This document shows positions 8,559-16,549 of a stretch of 64,000 nt of DNA, piece by piece. Made by a program: the position numbers and the translations under genes. Source of the DNA: Ornithinibacillus xuwenensis (GTDB lineage Bacteria > Bacillota > Bacilli > Bacillales > Amphibacillaceae); the NCBI RefSeq assembly GCF_039614845.1, contig NZ_JBDIML010000003.1:434001-498000 (forward strand), read 5' to 3'. Positions within the stretch are counted from its first letter, which is position 1. The number at the start of each line of letters is the position of its first letter. The notes below the pieces were generated by a model. It ran no database searches. It was not told where the DNA came from and saw only the letters and a program-made list of their open reading frames with translations.

Positions 8559-8589
8559 CGCATACATCTCCATTCCATTTTATAAATAG

Positions 8590-8616
8590 AACGAGATAGG
8601 CTTGGTTTTTGTGACA
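8590..8616 (-). promoter_or_regulatory. Candidate ECF41-type autoregulated promoter
   Basis: On the minus strand TGTCACA (8610-8616) is followed after exactly 16 bases by CGTT (8590-8593), about 30 bases upstream of the oxidoreductase start. The published ECF41 target pattern is TGTCACA with CGTC, so only the last -10 base differs. The site lies just before an operon that encodes an ECF41 sigma factor. Confidence 0.55.
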
Positions 8617-8643
8617 AAAAAAGACGCTAAATATGTTAGCATC
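8616..8643 (-). terminator. Terminator after the SRPBCC-PDZ gene
   Basis: On the minus strand an 8-bp stem (8636-8643 with 8623-8630) with a short loop is followed by seven T residues, ending the arsR/SRPBCC operon. Its tail abuts the -35 element of the next promoter. Confidence 0.75.
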
Positions 8644-8656
8644 CTTTCATTCTTTA

Positions 8657-9352
8657 TTAATATGACACGGGATATTGCTCTACGACACAATTTAATTGCT
8701 GCTTCTGCTGGTTTCTTTGAACCTCTATAGTAACTGTATTACCAATGCTCTTCTCATTCAGGCTTCTTTCAAAGGATTCATATCCATCTATCTTTTCGCC
8801 ATCCAATTCCGTTATCACATCATTGGATAGTATACCTGCTTTTGCCGCTGTTGAACCTTCTTTTACTTGTAAGACCCTTGTGCCTTCTCCATTGTATGTA
8901 GTATGAGCGATACCAATCCAAGTTCTCCACAGATTTACACGATTATCTTTACCTGTTTCATAGACACTTTTTAGGTTCTCTAAAAATTGACCAGTACCGA
9001 ATAGCATATTTTCTTTGGCAGCTGCTTGCATTTTCCCAATATAGGAGGCTTGATATACAATACTTACTTTAATTCCTTCTTCTACTTCCTCCAACGTGGT
9101 AATGGTTGTAAAATCACCATCTTCCCCCTGTAAAACAAAGTAGTGCATTGCATCTATTTCTGTGTATACCCCCTCTGTTTCGGCACCCCAACCATGATTC
9201 ATATAACCTCTTCCACCTACACGAAAATCAATTTGAGCATCCTTTGTATACCATTTGTTTAGGTGCTCTGGCTTTGTAAGCGTATCCCAAACCTTCTCAA
9301 GTGATGCATTCACAACAATTTCTCTTTGTACAGAATCCTTCACGTCATTCAT
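8657..9352 (-). CDS. SRPBCC (AHSA1-like) domain fused to a C-terminal PDZ domain
   Basis: This 231-residue cytosolic protein has an N-terminal START-like domain (about 1-140). Its AHSA1 signatures are 'REIVVNASLEKVWDTLTKPEHLNKWY' and a C-terminal helix 'GQFLENLKSVYETG'. A PDZ domain (about 150-231) follows, with 'TRVLQVKEGSTAAKAGILSNDVITELDGEKI'. AHSA1-like proteins beside ArsR regulators are common and are thought to bind hydrophobic ligands. The PDZ fusion is unusual, because PDZ domains of this kind normally sit on exported proteases, and there is no signal peptide here. ATG at 9352 is chosen because AAAGGAGAG precedes it; this start overlaps the arsR stop by eight bases, indicating translational coupling. 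Function is unknown. Confidence 0.82.
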   Translation of the reverse strand: MNDVKDSVQREIVVNASLEKVWDTLTKPEHLNKWYTKDAQIDFRVGGRGYMNHGWGAETEGVYTEIDAMHYFVLQGEDGDFTTITTLEEVEEGIKVSIVYQASYIGKMQAAAKENMLFGTGQFLENLKSVYETGKDNRVNLWRTWIGIAHTTYNGEGTRVLQVKEGSTAAKAGILSNDVITELDGEKIDGYESFERSLNEKSIGNTVTIEVQRNQQKQQLNCVVEQYPVSY

Positions 9353-9665
9353 CTCGAATCTCTCCTTTTTCCACATAATCTTTTAGACTTGCGAGCTGAT
9401 TATCTAGTAGATCTCCGATGTATTGAAGCATTTCGTTGTAGGCAATTTGTAGCGAATCCAAATTTAATCGATAGATTCGATATTTACCTTGGAACTCTTG
9501 TGCAATAATCTTCTCCTCCAGAAGAATTGCTAAATGCTTCTTAATTGCAGGCTGGGAGATAGCAAACGCCTCCACTATCTCCTTTTGTGTTTTGTTTCCT
9601 CTTTTTAGCATGCTAAGTATACGCCGTCGCGTTGGATCACCTAATGCACGATAAATATCTGGCAT
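9345..9665 (-). CDS. ArsR-family winged-helix transcriptional regulator
   Basis: A 106-residue regulator with the canonical layout 'MPDIYRALGDPTRRRILSMLKRGNKTQKEIVEAFAISQPAIKKHLAILLEEKII' and a winged beta-hairpin 'QEFQGKYRIYRL'. There is no cysteine metal site, so it belongs to the non-metal ArsR group usually paired with SRPBCC proteins, as here. A 22-bp perfect palindrome just upstream is a likely autoregulatory operator. It is translationally coupled to the downstream SRPBCC-PDZ gene. Confidence 0.92.
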   Translation of the reverse strand: MPDIYRALGDPTRRRILSMLKRGNKTQKEIVEAFAISQPAIKKHLAILLEEKIIAQEFQGKYRIYRLNLDSLQIAYNEMLQYIGDLLDNQLASLKDYVEKGEIRDE

Positions 9666-9682
9666 TGTTATCCCTCAATTCT

Positions 9683-9704
9683 TATATAACCAATTGGTTA
9701 TATA
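9683..9704. promoter_or_regulatory. Perfect 22-bp palindrome, candidate ArsR operator
   Basis: The sequence centred on CCAATTGG (9690-9697) reads identically on both strands over 22 bases and ends 18 bases upstream of the arsR start codon. Position and symmetry suit a homodimeric ArsR regulator controlling its own operon. Confidence 0.6.
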
Positions 9705-9835
9705 TAATATAACCATAAGTAAATACGATGTCAACATTATTCTGAAAAAAAACGCAACTTCCTTACAGACAGTAACATAATTGCGTGTTATTCTATGTGT
9801 GAGTCTCAATTTTTTAATTAAAAAGGAGCTATTAA

Positions 9836-10264
9836 ATGAAAAAAACAATACGTGTTTTTCTAGTCACAACCATCATTTTTTTGTCCGGATGTGCATTATT
9901 TGAAGAAACACAAAACACAATTAATTACGCAAATGAAGCAACGGAATATTTCAATAAACTTAGCACGTTTGCTGATGAAACCGCTAGTTTGGCTAACGGT
10001 GAGGTTAATACAGAAGCACTAGAAGAAAAGTTAACTTCATTAGAGCAAACCATTACCGAATTTAATCATATCGAGGTTCCAGAACTAGCTGAAGGAATTC
10101 ATCAAGATATTCTTACCAATAATGAAATACTGCTTGAAAAAATAAACAATCTACAAGAAGATGGCCAGCTAGCTATTGAAGAACTACAAAACGCTGAGAT
10201 TTTTCAAACAATCGATAGTATTACGAGCTTTATGGATCAAATCGAACAATTAGGATTAGAGTAA
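9836..10264 (+). CDS. Small helical lipoprotein (DUF6376-like)
   Basis: A 142-residue exported lipoprotein. Residues 1-18 form a signal peptide with lipobox LSGC, so the mature protein is anchored through the Cys at residue 19. The rest is predicted almost entirely helical, with heptad-like Leu/Ile spacing from 'TEYFNKLSTFADE' to 'SFMDQIEQLGLE', suggesting a coiled coil outside the membrane. It resembles the DUF6376 lipoproteins of Bacillaceae, of unknown function. AAAAGGAG precedes the ATG. It is monocistronic and ended by a terminator. Confidence 0.8.
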   Translation: MKKTIRVFLVTTIIFLSGCALFEETQNTINYANEATEYFNKLSTFADETASLANGEVNTEALEEKLTSLEQTITEFNHIEVPELAEGIHQDILTNNEILLEKINNLQEDGQLAIEELQNAEIFQTIDSITSFMDQIEQLGLE

Positions 10265-10266
10265 TC

Positions 10267-10293
10267 AAAAACCACTTCAAACGAAGTGGTTTT
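10267..10293. terminator. Bidirectional terminator after the DUF6376-like gene
   Basis: An 11-bp stem, AAAACCACTTC with its complement around a four-base loop, lies between convergent genes and ends in a T-rich tract. Confidence 0.8.
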
Positions 10294-10849
10294 AATTTGT
10301 TTGGCTATCTATGTAAGCTTGTTCTTCTTCAGGACTAAGCACCCCTGTTGCTTTCCCAATACTTCCACCTTGCAGCTCCCAAATTGCATTATGATCATCA
10401 GCAGCAGTTGCAAAATTACCCTGATACCATTTTTCTAATATTCTTCGATACAATTCCTCATGACGAAGTTCTACTTCTTCCAAACCATTTAGCAACCATT
10501 CAATACGATCCGGATGTATTCCATAGAATCCCCACTTCTCACTTGCCTTCACCTTTTGATGAGACATACCATGAATATATTCCTGATAGATAGCGTCTGT
10601 TAGTTCACTTTCCACTACAGAATGTCCAAATGGATTTAAGTTTTGCTCTTGAAATACTGCTAAATCTTCTTCTGAGACATTGCCCTGCAATAATTCACGT
10701 TGATCAACTAATCCACTTAGCTCCTCCTGTGTGCCTTCGTGATTGGATTCTTCGGCCTTTTCACCGTTCAACCAACTGATAAATATCCACCCACCATAAC
10801 CTAAGACAATTACCGTCAAAGCAACCAAGACAATTAATACTTTCTTCAT
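10292..10849 (-). CDS. Membrane-anchored DUF6241-like protein
   Basis: About 185 residues with one N-terminal membrane anchor ('VLIVLVALTVIVLGYGGWIFISWL') and an extracytoplasmic domain. The domain shows 'NPFGHSVVESELTDAIYQEYIHGMSHQKV' and later 'HDAIWEL'-like text ('DDHNAIWELQGG'), a pattern I associate with DUF6241 proteins of Bacillaceae. Function is unknown. The second of two adjacent ATGs (10849) fits the GGGAGG site best. It lies 34 bp after fosB and may be the last gene of the GNAT-GNAT-fosB operon. Confidence 0.7.
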   Translation of the reverse strand: MKKVLIVLVALTVIVLGYGGWIFISWLNGEKAEESNHEGTQEELSGLVDQRELLQGNVSEEDLAVFQEQNLNPFGHSVVESELTDAIYQEYIHGMSHQKVKASEKWGFYGIHPDRIEWLLNGLEEVELRHEELYRRILEKWYQGNFATAADDHNAIWELQGGSIGKATGVLSPEEEQAYIDSQTN

Positions 10850-10883
10850 CATTACCTCCCACTTAGGTAATATATGTCCACTA

Positions 10884-11306
10884 CTAATCAAAAAATTCCA
10901 TATGATGTTTATCTTGTTTGTAATAATTTAATCTATCAACAAGGGTACCCGTATGAAACTCAAATTTATGGCCATCAGGATCAGTGAAATAGATCGACTT
11001 TTTATCCTTCACATCTCGTTCTCGTCCAGGCACTATCGTAACATTTAATTGTTCTAACTTCCTACAATAATAATAAAAATCCTTTTCATCAATTGAAAAA
11101 GCGATATGTGTATAAGAACTGTGAATCTCATTTCTCGGTATCGTTTTTTCTTCATTTAGTGCCAGCCACAATCCATTAATGTCCAAGTATGCTGTTGTTC
11201 TTCCCTTCACCAACAACTTTGCATCAAACACTTTTTGATAAAATGCTATTGAGACATCTAAATCTGACACAGAGAACAGTATATGATTAATACCACCCAA
11301 CTTCAT
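10884..11306 (-). CDS. fosB: Metallothiol transferase FosB (fosfomycin resistance)
   Basis: A 140-residue VOC-fold enzyme that opens the epoxide of fosfomycin with bacillithiol, in the cytosol. It follows FosB throughout: 'GINHILFSVSDL' at the N-terminus, 'LLVKGRTTAYLDINGLWLALNEE', 'SYTHIAFS', 'KSIYFTDPDGHKFEFHTGTL'. The three divalent-metal ligands of the family are present as H8, H67 and E116. It follows directly on a GNAT gene with no gap, so it is translated from an operon of two acetyltransferases and fosB. Chromosomal fosB is common in Bacillaceae. Confidence 0.95.
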   Translation of the reverse strand: MKLGGINHILFSVSDLDVSIAFYQKVFDAKLLVKGRTTAYLDINGLWLALNEEKTIPRNEIHSSYTHIAFSIDEKDFYYYCRKLEQLNVTIVPGRERDVKDKKSIYFTDPDGHKFEFHTGTLVDRLNYYKQDKHHMEFFD

Positions 11307-11789
11307 TCACACACCTACCTCGTTTTCCATTTTCATCGTAATAAATTTTGTATCGCCTTTTAAGAATTCCCCCTGCTTTACGAAATGAAATTTCTCATAG
11401 AGCCGAATCGCACGCTTATTAAATTCAGCCACGGTCAAACGGATTCCACCCTTATAGCATTGTTTGATTTCCGCTAAAACAAAGTGAAAAAAATCAGTTC
11501 CTAGTCCCTTTCCAGTTAAGTCTGGTCTCATCCCAAGCCCTATATCCAAACAATTTTCGCGATATGCATGAACGAGGTCACCAGCTGGAACTTGAGCTGA
11601 TTTTCCCGTACAGTAAAACCCAATGATGTGATGGTTGCCAGCTAAGATGACATGGTAGCTTCCATTAGTCATCTCTAATAATGCATCACCTGACAATACA
11701 TTATTATAAAAGTCATATGGTTTACTGTACTTCCAGCTAAGAATCTCAACTGCGTGTTTTTCTGTCATGCTTCTATTAGTCCATTCCAT
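11307..11789 (-). CDS. GNAT family N-acetyltransferase
   Basis: A 160-residue GCN5-related acetyltransferase. The acetyl-CoA pyrophosphate-binding motif A is visible as 'LGMRPDLTGKGLGTDFF', followed by 'LTVAEFNKRAIRLYEKFHFVKQGEF', a typical motif B. The substrate cannot be read from sequence. Start is ATG at 11789 with GAGGGG ahead; TTG at 11801 is an alternative. It sits between another GNAT gene (22 bp) and fosB (0 bp). Confidence 0.85.
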   Translation of the reverse strand: MEWTNRSMTEKHAVEILSWKYSKPYDFYNNVLSGDALLEMTNGSYHVILAGNHHIIGFYCTGKSAQVPAGDLVHAYRENCLDIGLGMRPDLTGKGLGTDFFHFVLAEIKQCYKGGIRLTVAEFNKRAIRLYEKFHFVKQGEFLKGDTKFITMKMENEVGV

Positions 11790-11811
11790 GTTTCCCCTCA
11801 ATTCTGTTAGC

Positions 11812-12330
11812 CTAGTTTTTCTCTTCCGTAAGAAATAGCGTCATATATTCCTCATCAAAATACACATTTTTAATCTTCAATGCTTTTTCCTCAACACCAT
11901 ATGTGTTAAAGCCAAATTTCACGTATAGCTCTTTAGCTCTTCTATTAATCGATACGACTCCTAGGTTTATTTTCTTAATTCCTTCTATTTCTCTTGCTTG
12001 ACTAATCGCTGCTTCTAAGAGTGCTTTGCCAATCCCATTACCTCTATGTCCTGGAGTCACGTACATAGCAAATATAGTAGCCTTATGCTTTAATTTTTCC
12101 TTACCTTCAGGAATTAACGTCACCATCCCTATTAACACACCATCCTTAAATGCACCGTAGGTATAGCTTTTATTTTCTTGAAAATTTCTTCTATATTCCG
12201 CTACTAAATTCGGCTTTCTAATTAACTCCTCATAGCTTGAAGAAAAAGCTTCTGGATTTTCTTGTAAGGCTTCAATTCGAAGCCTCGAATATTCCTCGGC
12301 ATCCGCTGGATTCAGTAATCTAATCATCAT
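11812..12330 (-). CDS. GNAT family N-acetyltransferase
   Basis: A 172-residue acetyltransferase with motif A 'MYVTPGHRGNGIGKALLEAAI' around residue 90-110 and motif B 'LGVVSINRRAKELYVKFGFNTYG'. The start 'RLLNPADAEEYSRLRIEALQENPEAFSSSYEE' is typical of a GNAT subgroup common in Bacilli. It is the promoter-proximal gene of the GNAT-GNAT-fosB cluster. The substrate is unknown. Confidence 0.87.
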   Translation of the reverse strand: MMIRLLNPADAEEYSRLRIEALQENPEAFSSSYEELIRKPNLVAEYRRNFQENKSYTYGAFKDGVLIGMVTLIPEGKEKLKHKATIFAMYVTPGHRGNGIGKALLEAAISQAREIEGIKKINLGVVSINRRAKELYVKFGFNTYGVEEKALKIKNVYFDEEYMTLFLTEEKN

Positions 12331-12502
12331 ATGAATTCCCCCGAATTCTACTAGTTCTACTACGAATAACTAGTTTAAAAAGATTCTATATTCTATTGTT
12401 TTCTTATTTACACTTATTCCACATTATCTATAAAACTCCTTTATTTATCACTTGAAAAGAAACGTATGTTCGTGTACAATATCCAAAAAGGGGTGGAAAA
12501 TA

Positions 12503-13243
12503 TTGTTAATAGATGTTGTTCTCGAAAATAATTCAACCTATAAACCACATTACTATAATGAACTTTGGAAGAAACTGATTGAAGAAATGTTCGAGGAATT
12601 TATTGTGTTTTTTGCACCTAATTTACAAGAAGTTATTGATTTTACAAAACCTCCCGTATTTCTTCAGCATAGCGAACTAGAACCAATTTTTTCTAAAGAT
12701 AATTTACAAACTGCTACCGTTCACATCTTAAAAGCACCTTTACGTAATCAGACAGAAAAGTGGCTATTCATTCATATCCCAAACCGAGAAATGTCTTTAG
12801 ACGACTTTAGAAAAAGTATGTTCCAGTATTTTTACAGTGTTTTTGACCACTTTAACCAAGAAGTCTATGGAATCGCATTACTAACAAATCGAAATACTCA
12901 TCCGAGGCAGAATTACTATTCCTATCATTATTACGGAACGAGTCTTACCTACACCTATCATGTTGTTAATTTCCTAGAACTAAATGTGAATCGATTACAA
13001 AAATCTTCAAACCCTTTTGCAATTGTAGTACTAGCCGAGTTATTTAATAATAAGACGAAACTTCATGATAAGCGACGTTATAGTATCAAACGTGACCTAT
13101 TAATCTCGGTTTACCAGCGTTTCACAGCAGGAAAATCTGGGGTGAATTCTATGTTATTACTTCACTTCATCGACCATTTACTTATAATTCCTAAAGCGTA
13201 TCAAGAAACATTGGAAAAAGAGCTAATTCATTACAGAAAGTGA
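12503..13243 (+). CDS. Degenerate Rpn-family (PD-(D/E)XK transposase-like) protein
   Basis: About 246 residues from a TTG start at 12503, which follows AAGGGGTGG; an in-frame upstream TTG at 12452 has no such site. Colinear similarity to Rpn 'recombination-promoting nuclease' proteins is visible: 'YNELWKKLIEEMFEEFIVFFAPNL', 'IDFTKPPVFLQ', 'FRKSMFQYFYSVFDHFNQEVYGIALLT', 'YHYYGTSLTYTYHV', 'NPFAIVVLAEL'. The nuclease residues are missing: the usual Asp in 'xDxLVKV' is replaced within 'TATVHIL', and the 'EVQ' after the 'HI' strand is 'PNR'. It is therefore probably a catalytically dead paralogue kept intact. It is monocistronic. Confidence 0.65.
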   Translation: MLIDVVLENNSTYKPHYYNELWKKLIEEMFEEFIVFFAPNLQEVIDFTKPPVFLQHSELEPIFSKDNLQTATVHILKAPLRNQTEKWLFIHIPNREMSLDDFRKSMFQYFYSVFDHFNQEVYGIALLTNRNTHPRQNYYSYHYYGTSLTYTYHVVNFLELNVNRLQKSSNPFAIVVLAELFNNKTKLHDKRRYSIKRDLLISVYQRFTAGKSGVNSMLLLHFIDHLLIIPKAYQETLEKELIHYRK

Positions 13244-13322
13244 AACGTAATAAGCGGAGTTACTCATAAATAATTTCCAGGATTTTTAGAAGCTTTACCG
13301 AAACCATAAATTTAGATAACCT

Positions 13323-13391
13323 GCCCATTGGAATAATTTACTAAGCCAAGTGTCTGGAGCGATTGGTTCAGGATTTTTGGGTTATGAACAA
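13323..13391 (+). pseudogene. Possible short remnant of an MFS (DHA2) transporter
   Basis: The frame from 13323 reads 'AHWNNLLSQVSGAIGSGFLGYE', resembling the helix 'NNtlrQVsGAIGtalL' of DHA2/EmrB transporters. Upstream the frame is broken and there is no start. It could be decayed coding sequence or chance similarity. Confidence 0.2.
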
Positions 13392-13402
13392 ATAAATATC
13401 GT

Positions 13403-13436
13403 GAAGACCCTTTTGATCGTGATCAAAAGGGTCTTC
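13403..13436. terminator. Strong bidirectional terminator
   Basis: A perfect 16-bp stem (13403-13418 with 13421-13436) and a tiny loop separate convergent genes; the right arm touches the stop codon of the minus-strand lipoprotein. Confidence 0.85.
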
Positions 13437-13987
13437 TAATTTGGTTTACTAAATACAATATTTCCTTCTTGGTCAACAATATCGAAGCTAATCGTATAAG
13501 AGTTGGTAACTTGTTCTGGTACGATATCGACAAAGATATGTTTATTATTTATTTCAACCTTATTCTCATATAAACGGTCTCCTTGTTGATTATGAACCTT
13601 ATAAACAACCTGTTCAGCTCCTGGGTGATGAAAGATACTTCCCCATACTAAGTGCAATGGATTATCAGAATCCTTATCAATTGTATCTACCGTGATAAAT
13701 TCAGACTTTCTACCAATATCAACCGATATCGAATAATCATTATCGGTTTCTCTTAAGTCATATCGATTAAAACGGTTCTTCTCGTACGTACTACGACATA
13801 AGACAAATTCGTTATTTTCATCTTTTGTTAAAAATATAACGACACCAATGTCATCATTTCGATATAGGATTTCTGGTTTGTCATAGTCCCCATAAGCACT
13901 TGAACTGATTGCATCTTGTAGCGTTTGTGCTGAACAACCCGCCAAAACAATAATCAATAGTAACAATACTGCTAAACACTTTTTCAT
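13436..13987 (-). CDS. Lipoprotein of unknown function
   Basis: A 183-residue exported lipoprotein. The signal peptide 'MKKCLAVLLLLIIVLAGC' ends in lipobox LAGC. The mature part is beta-rich and hydrophilic, with 'DIGVVIFLTKDENNEFVLCRSTYE' and 'LVWGSIFHHPGAEQVVYKV', consistent with a small surface beta-sandwich. I do not recognise a named family. It is monocistronic with GGAGG before the ATG. The 259 bases upstream to the AAA ATPase are AT-rich and carry only that operon's terminator. Confidence 0.75.
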   Translation of the reverse strand: MKKCLAVLLLLIIVLAGCSAQTLQDAISSSAYGDYDKPEILYRNDDIGVVIFLTKDENNEFVLCRSTYEKNRFNRYDLRETDNDYSISVDIGRKSEFITVDTIDKDSDNPLHLVWGSIFHHPGAEQVVYKVHNQQGDRLYENKVEINNKHIFVDIVPEQVTNSYTISFDIVDQEGNIVFSKPN

Positions 13988-14219
13988 GTTTTCCTCCCTG
14001 ATAATCAGGACCTAATATGCCCACTTAGTTATAACGAATGATGTACAATAATTTTTACTTGCTACATCATATAATAGAAAAATAAGTAAATTTGGATACA
14101 GTTCAGAGGGAATTTTAATATTTTTTTAATAATGGAGACTGTCACATGTTAAAAAATCACCTTATATATATAGACGAATAAAACCCTAATAAAGTTTCAA
14201 ATAATTGGAAATCAATTAA

Positions 14220-14242
14220 AAAAAGTCCCTAATAAGGGACTG
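14220..14242 (-). terminator. Terminator after the AAA ATPase gene
   Basis: On the minus strand AGTCCCTTATTAGGGACT forms a short hairpin followed by about seven T residues, just past the ATPase stop codon. Confidence 0.75.
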
Positions 14243-14246
14243 TATA

Positions 14247-15032
14247 TCAATTTAAATGCCGTAAAAAACGTTCTGGACTACTCAAGAAATCTCTGGTCAG
14301 CTTAACGTGTTCAACATCACCATAACTTTTTCGTTGTAATACATCATCTTCTATCACAAATATTTCGGCATTGGGTAAAGCCATTAGTATAGGTGAATGT
14401 GTCGCAATAATAAATTGACCATTTTCTTCTACCATTTCATTAATCATAGACATTAACGTAAGCTGTTTTAATGGTGACAATGGAGCCTCAGGCTCATCAA
14501 GTAAGTATAATCCATTTGGCTGGAATCTGGCCTGGAACAAATCCAAAAAGCTTTCACCATGCGACCGAACCTCTAGACCTTCTCCATAAAAATGGTTTAA
14601 ATCGTGAAGTGTACTTGCATAAGGAAGAACCTCAAGACTGTTTGGGTCTCTTTCTCGTATTTCTTTTAGTTTTTGCTTTGACTCTTCTTTAATTGCTGCA
14701 AGCCTGTTGGTAAAATTAATAAAATCATTTGCACGAAAAAAGAAGCCCTTTTTCGTCTTGATGGTCCAGGTTAACTTTAACTCGTTACCAAGCTTTCGTG
14801 CAGGTGTCAAGCTAGGATCATTCTCGAGGTTCTCGCCACCGATTAAAATGCTGCCGATATTAGTTGCTAGTGCTTCCAAAAAAGTTGATTTTCCAGTTCC
14901 ATTTTCACCTACTAAAATCGTAACCGGATAGCGAAAATGCATTTCTTTAAACTGTTGAATAAACGGCAAATTAAATGGATATTCATGATTACTTTGTTTG
15001 TTTCGTTTGGCGACAGACTTAAGGTGAATCAT
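14247..15032 (-). CDS. AAA / ABC-type ATPase (AAA_21-like)
   Basis: A 261-residue soluble ATPase of the SMC/RecF-like P-loop group. Walker A is GENGTGKS at 42-49, the signature-like 'RSHGESFLDLF' is at 156-166, Walker B 'LYLLDEPE' at 175-182, and the switch His lies in 'ATHSP' at 210-214. There is no membrane segment and no second domain, so it is not a full transporter. Such stand-alone proteins occur in many Firmicutes without an assigned role. It lies 22 bp after the phosphotransferase gene and is probably co-transcribed with it. Confidence 0.85.
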   Translation of the reverse strand: MIHLKSVAKRNKQSNHEYPFNLPFIQQFKEMHFRYPVTILVGENGTGKSTFLEALATNIGSILIGGENLENDPSLTPARKLGNELKLTWTIKTKKGFFFRANDFINFTNRLAAIKEESKQKLKEIRERDPNSLEVLPYASTLHDLNHFYGEGLEVRSHGESFLDLFQARFQPNGLYLLDEPEAPLSPLKQLTLMSMINEMVEENGQFIIATHSPILMALPNAEIFVIEDDVLQRKSYGDVEHVKLTRDFLSSPERFLRHLN

Positions 15033-15054
15033 GGAAATATACTTCCTTTCCTGT

Positions 15055-15978
15055 TTAATCTAGTTTATAGCCAGAACTATCATACAATAGGTTAAGCAAG
15101 CTAATAAACAACTGTTTCTGCGCCGGATTCTGCCAATCTTCTTCAACCTCTGCCATTAACCACATCACCTCATCTAAAAACACGTGCTCTAATGCATGTA
15201 TCCACAATGATTTTTCCTTATCTGTTAGAGTCACATAAGTCTGATAGCCAGATAGGAACAATCGCCATTCTTTTGGCGAGAAAGTCCGATATGGTGCATC
15301 CTTATGCTCATTATGAAAGAGTAACAAAGCCAATGCTAAGTCAAAGATTCGTGGAATCCAGGTTGCATTATCTGGATCTATTAAATATGGCTCTGGTGTA
15401 TAAATTAAGTTGTTGGCCTTATAATCATGTGGGGTTGCTACATGTATTAATCCTGCTTCCTGCAAATCAGATTGCCGTTGAACACTTTCAAGCAGCTTCC
15501 CTTGTAACAGTTCACACTCAACCAATACGCCTTCAGCCTTTGCTAGCTTATCAATAGAAGAAACACTCTCTTCAACCTCTTCTTGATTAAAATCATATAC
15601 ATCATATTCTGGCAACTCATATACATTTGCGTTAGGAGACAACTGATGAATTCTCCCTAAAAATTTACCTGCTTCATAGATTTCTTCTTCTTTACCAGAA
15701 TAAAGCTTTCCTTCAATAAATGGATAGACAATAAAATTAGTATCATCGATTTGCTGTGGATTTTTTGCTTTTAATGGAACTGGTGTCACCACATTGACTT
15801 CTTGCTTTTTTAACATGGATGTATAAGCTAATAAGCTATCTACTTTTCTTTGTGTTCGTTTAACAATAAGGTCTTGTTTATCAATCCTCACTCGATAGAC
15901 TGGTGAAAATGCGTATATACTTGTTGGTTCCTCATTTAGTTCAAATCCAAATCGATGTAAAATCAATTTCCCGTTCAT
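15055..15978 (-). CDS. APH/CotS-like phosphotransferase
   Basis: About 307 residues of the aminoglycoside phosphotransferase/choline kinase fold, in the CotS-like branch. The N-lobe shows 'VYRVRIDKQDLIVKRT'. The catalytic loop reads 'HDYKANN' at 185-191, with D186 as the presumed base. The metal-binding 'IDPDNA' at 201-206 corresponds to the DFG-like Asp. Relatives include small-molecule kinases and spore-coat kinases; the substrate is unknown. ATG at 15978 fits AAGGGG better than a TTG one codon earlier. It is the first gene of an operon with the AAA ATPase. Confidence 0.8.
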   Translation of the reverse strand: MNGKLILHRFGFELNEEPTSIYAFSPVYRVRIDKQDLIVKRTQRKVDSLLAYTSMLKKQEVNVVTPVPLKAKNPQQIDDTNFIVYPFIEGKLYSGKEEEIYEAGKFLGRIHQLSPNANVYELPEYDVYDFNQEEVEESVSSIDKLAKAEGVLVECELLQGKLLESVQRQSDLQEAGLIHVATPHDYKANNLIYTPEPYLIDPDNATWIPRIFDLALALLLFHNEHKDAPYRTFSPKEWRLFLSGYQTYVTLTDKEKSLWIHALEHVFLDEVMWLMAEVEEDWQNPAQKQLFISLLNLLYDSSGYKLD

Positions 15979-16042
15979 CAATATTCCCCTTAACTATACT
16001 TTATAGCCTTAATTTTTTTGTGGCTACATGTTTATTTTTTTA

Positions 16043-16549
16043 TTAAAGTTCCTTGCCCATAATAAGATAGGCTTCCTGTTGCTGGGTTGGAAAGAAGTCA
16101 TCCTTCACAACTTCCCAGTTAAGCTGTTTGTAGAGGCCCAGAGCAGGAATATTATTCTTTTGGGTTGTTAGTATAGCTGTTTGACACGTTACCTGTTCCA
16201 TAAGTGACTGAACCAACCTCTGCCCAAGTCTCTGTCTTCTTATGGAAGGGTGAACAGCTAATTCAACCAATTCAAAGCAATCTTCTAACCAGAGCCTCTG
16301 TTCAGAAACACTTAATTGTTGGCATAACAGTTCATGATAATATTGGCCTTTTACGGAAGCATACCCATATACAAAGCCCATCACTTCTGCCCCCTGACTA
16401 GCCAATATTCCAATAAAGCCTGGATACGTAAAATGTCTTTTAATTCGTTGTACAAATTCAACTCCATTAACATTCCAAACATGGTTATATAGCGAATTAA
16501 CGCGATGTAATACATCTTCTTCCATGATTAATGGTGTTAAGCCAATCAT
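16043..16549 (-). CDS. GNAT family N-acetyltransferase
   Basis: A 168-residue acetyltransferase with motif A 'LAVHPSIRRQRLGQRLVQSLMEQV' and motif B 'AILTTQKNNIPALGLYKQLNWEVV'. Its start overlaps the stop of the upstream PLPC-like gene by four bases (ATGA), so it is translationally coupled. It is the last gene of the five-gene run that begins with the HIT protein. The substrate is unknown. Confidence 0.87.
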   Translation of the reverse strand: MIGLTPLIMEEDVLHRVNSLYNHVWNVNGVEFVQRIKRHFTYPGFIGILASQGAEVMGFVYGYASVKGQYYHELLCQQLSVSEQRLWLEDCFELVELAVHPSIRRQRLGQRLVQSLMEQVTCQTAILTTQKNNIPALGLYKQLNWEVVKDDFFPTQQQEAYLIMGKEL

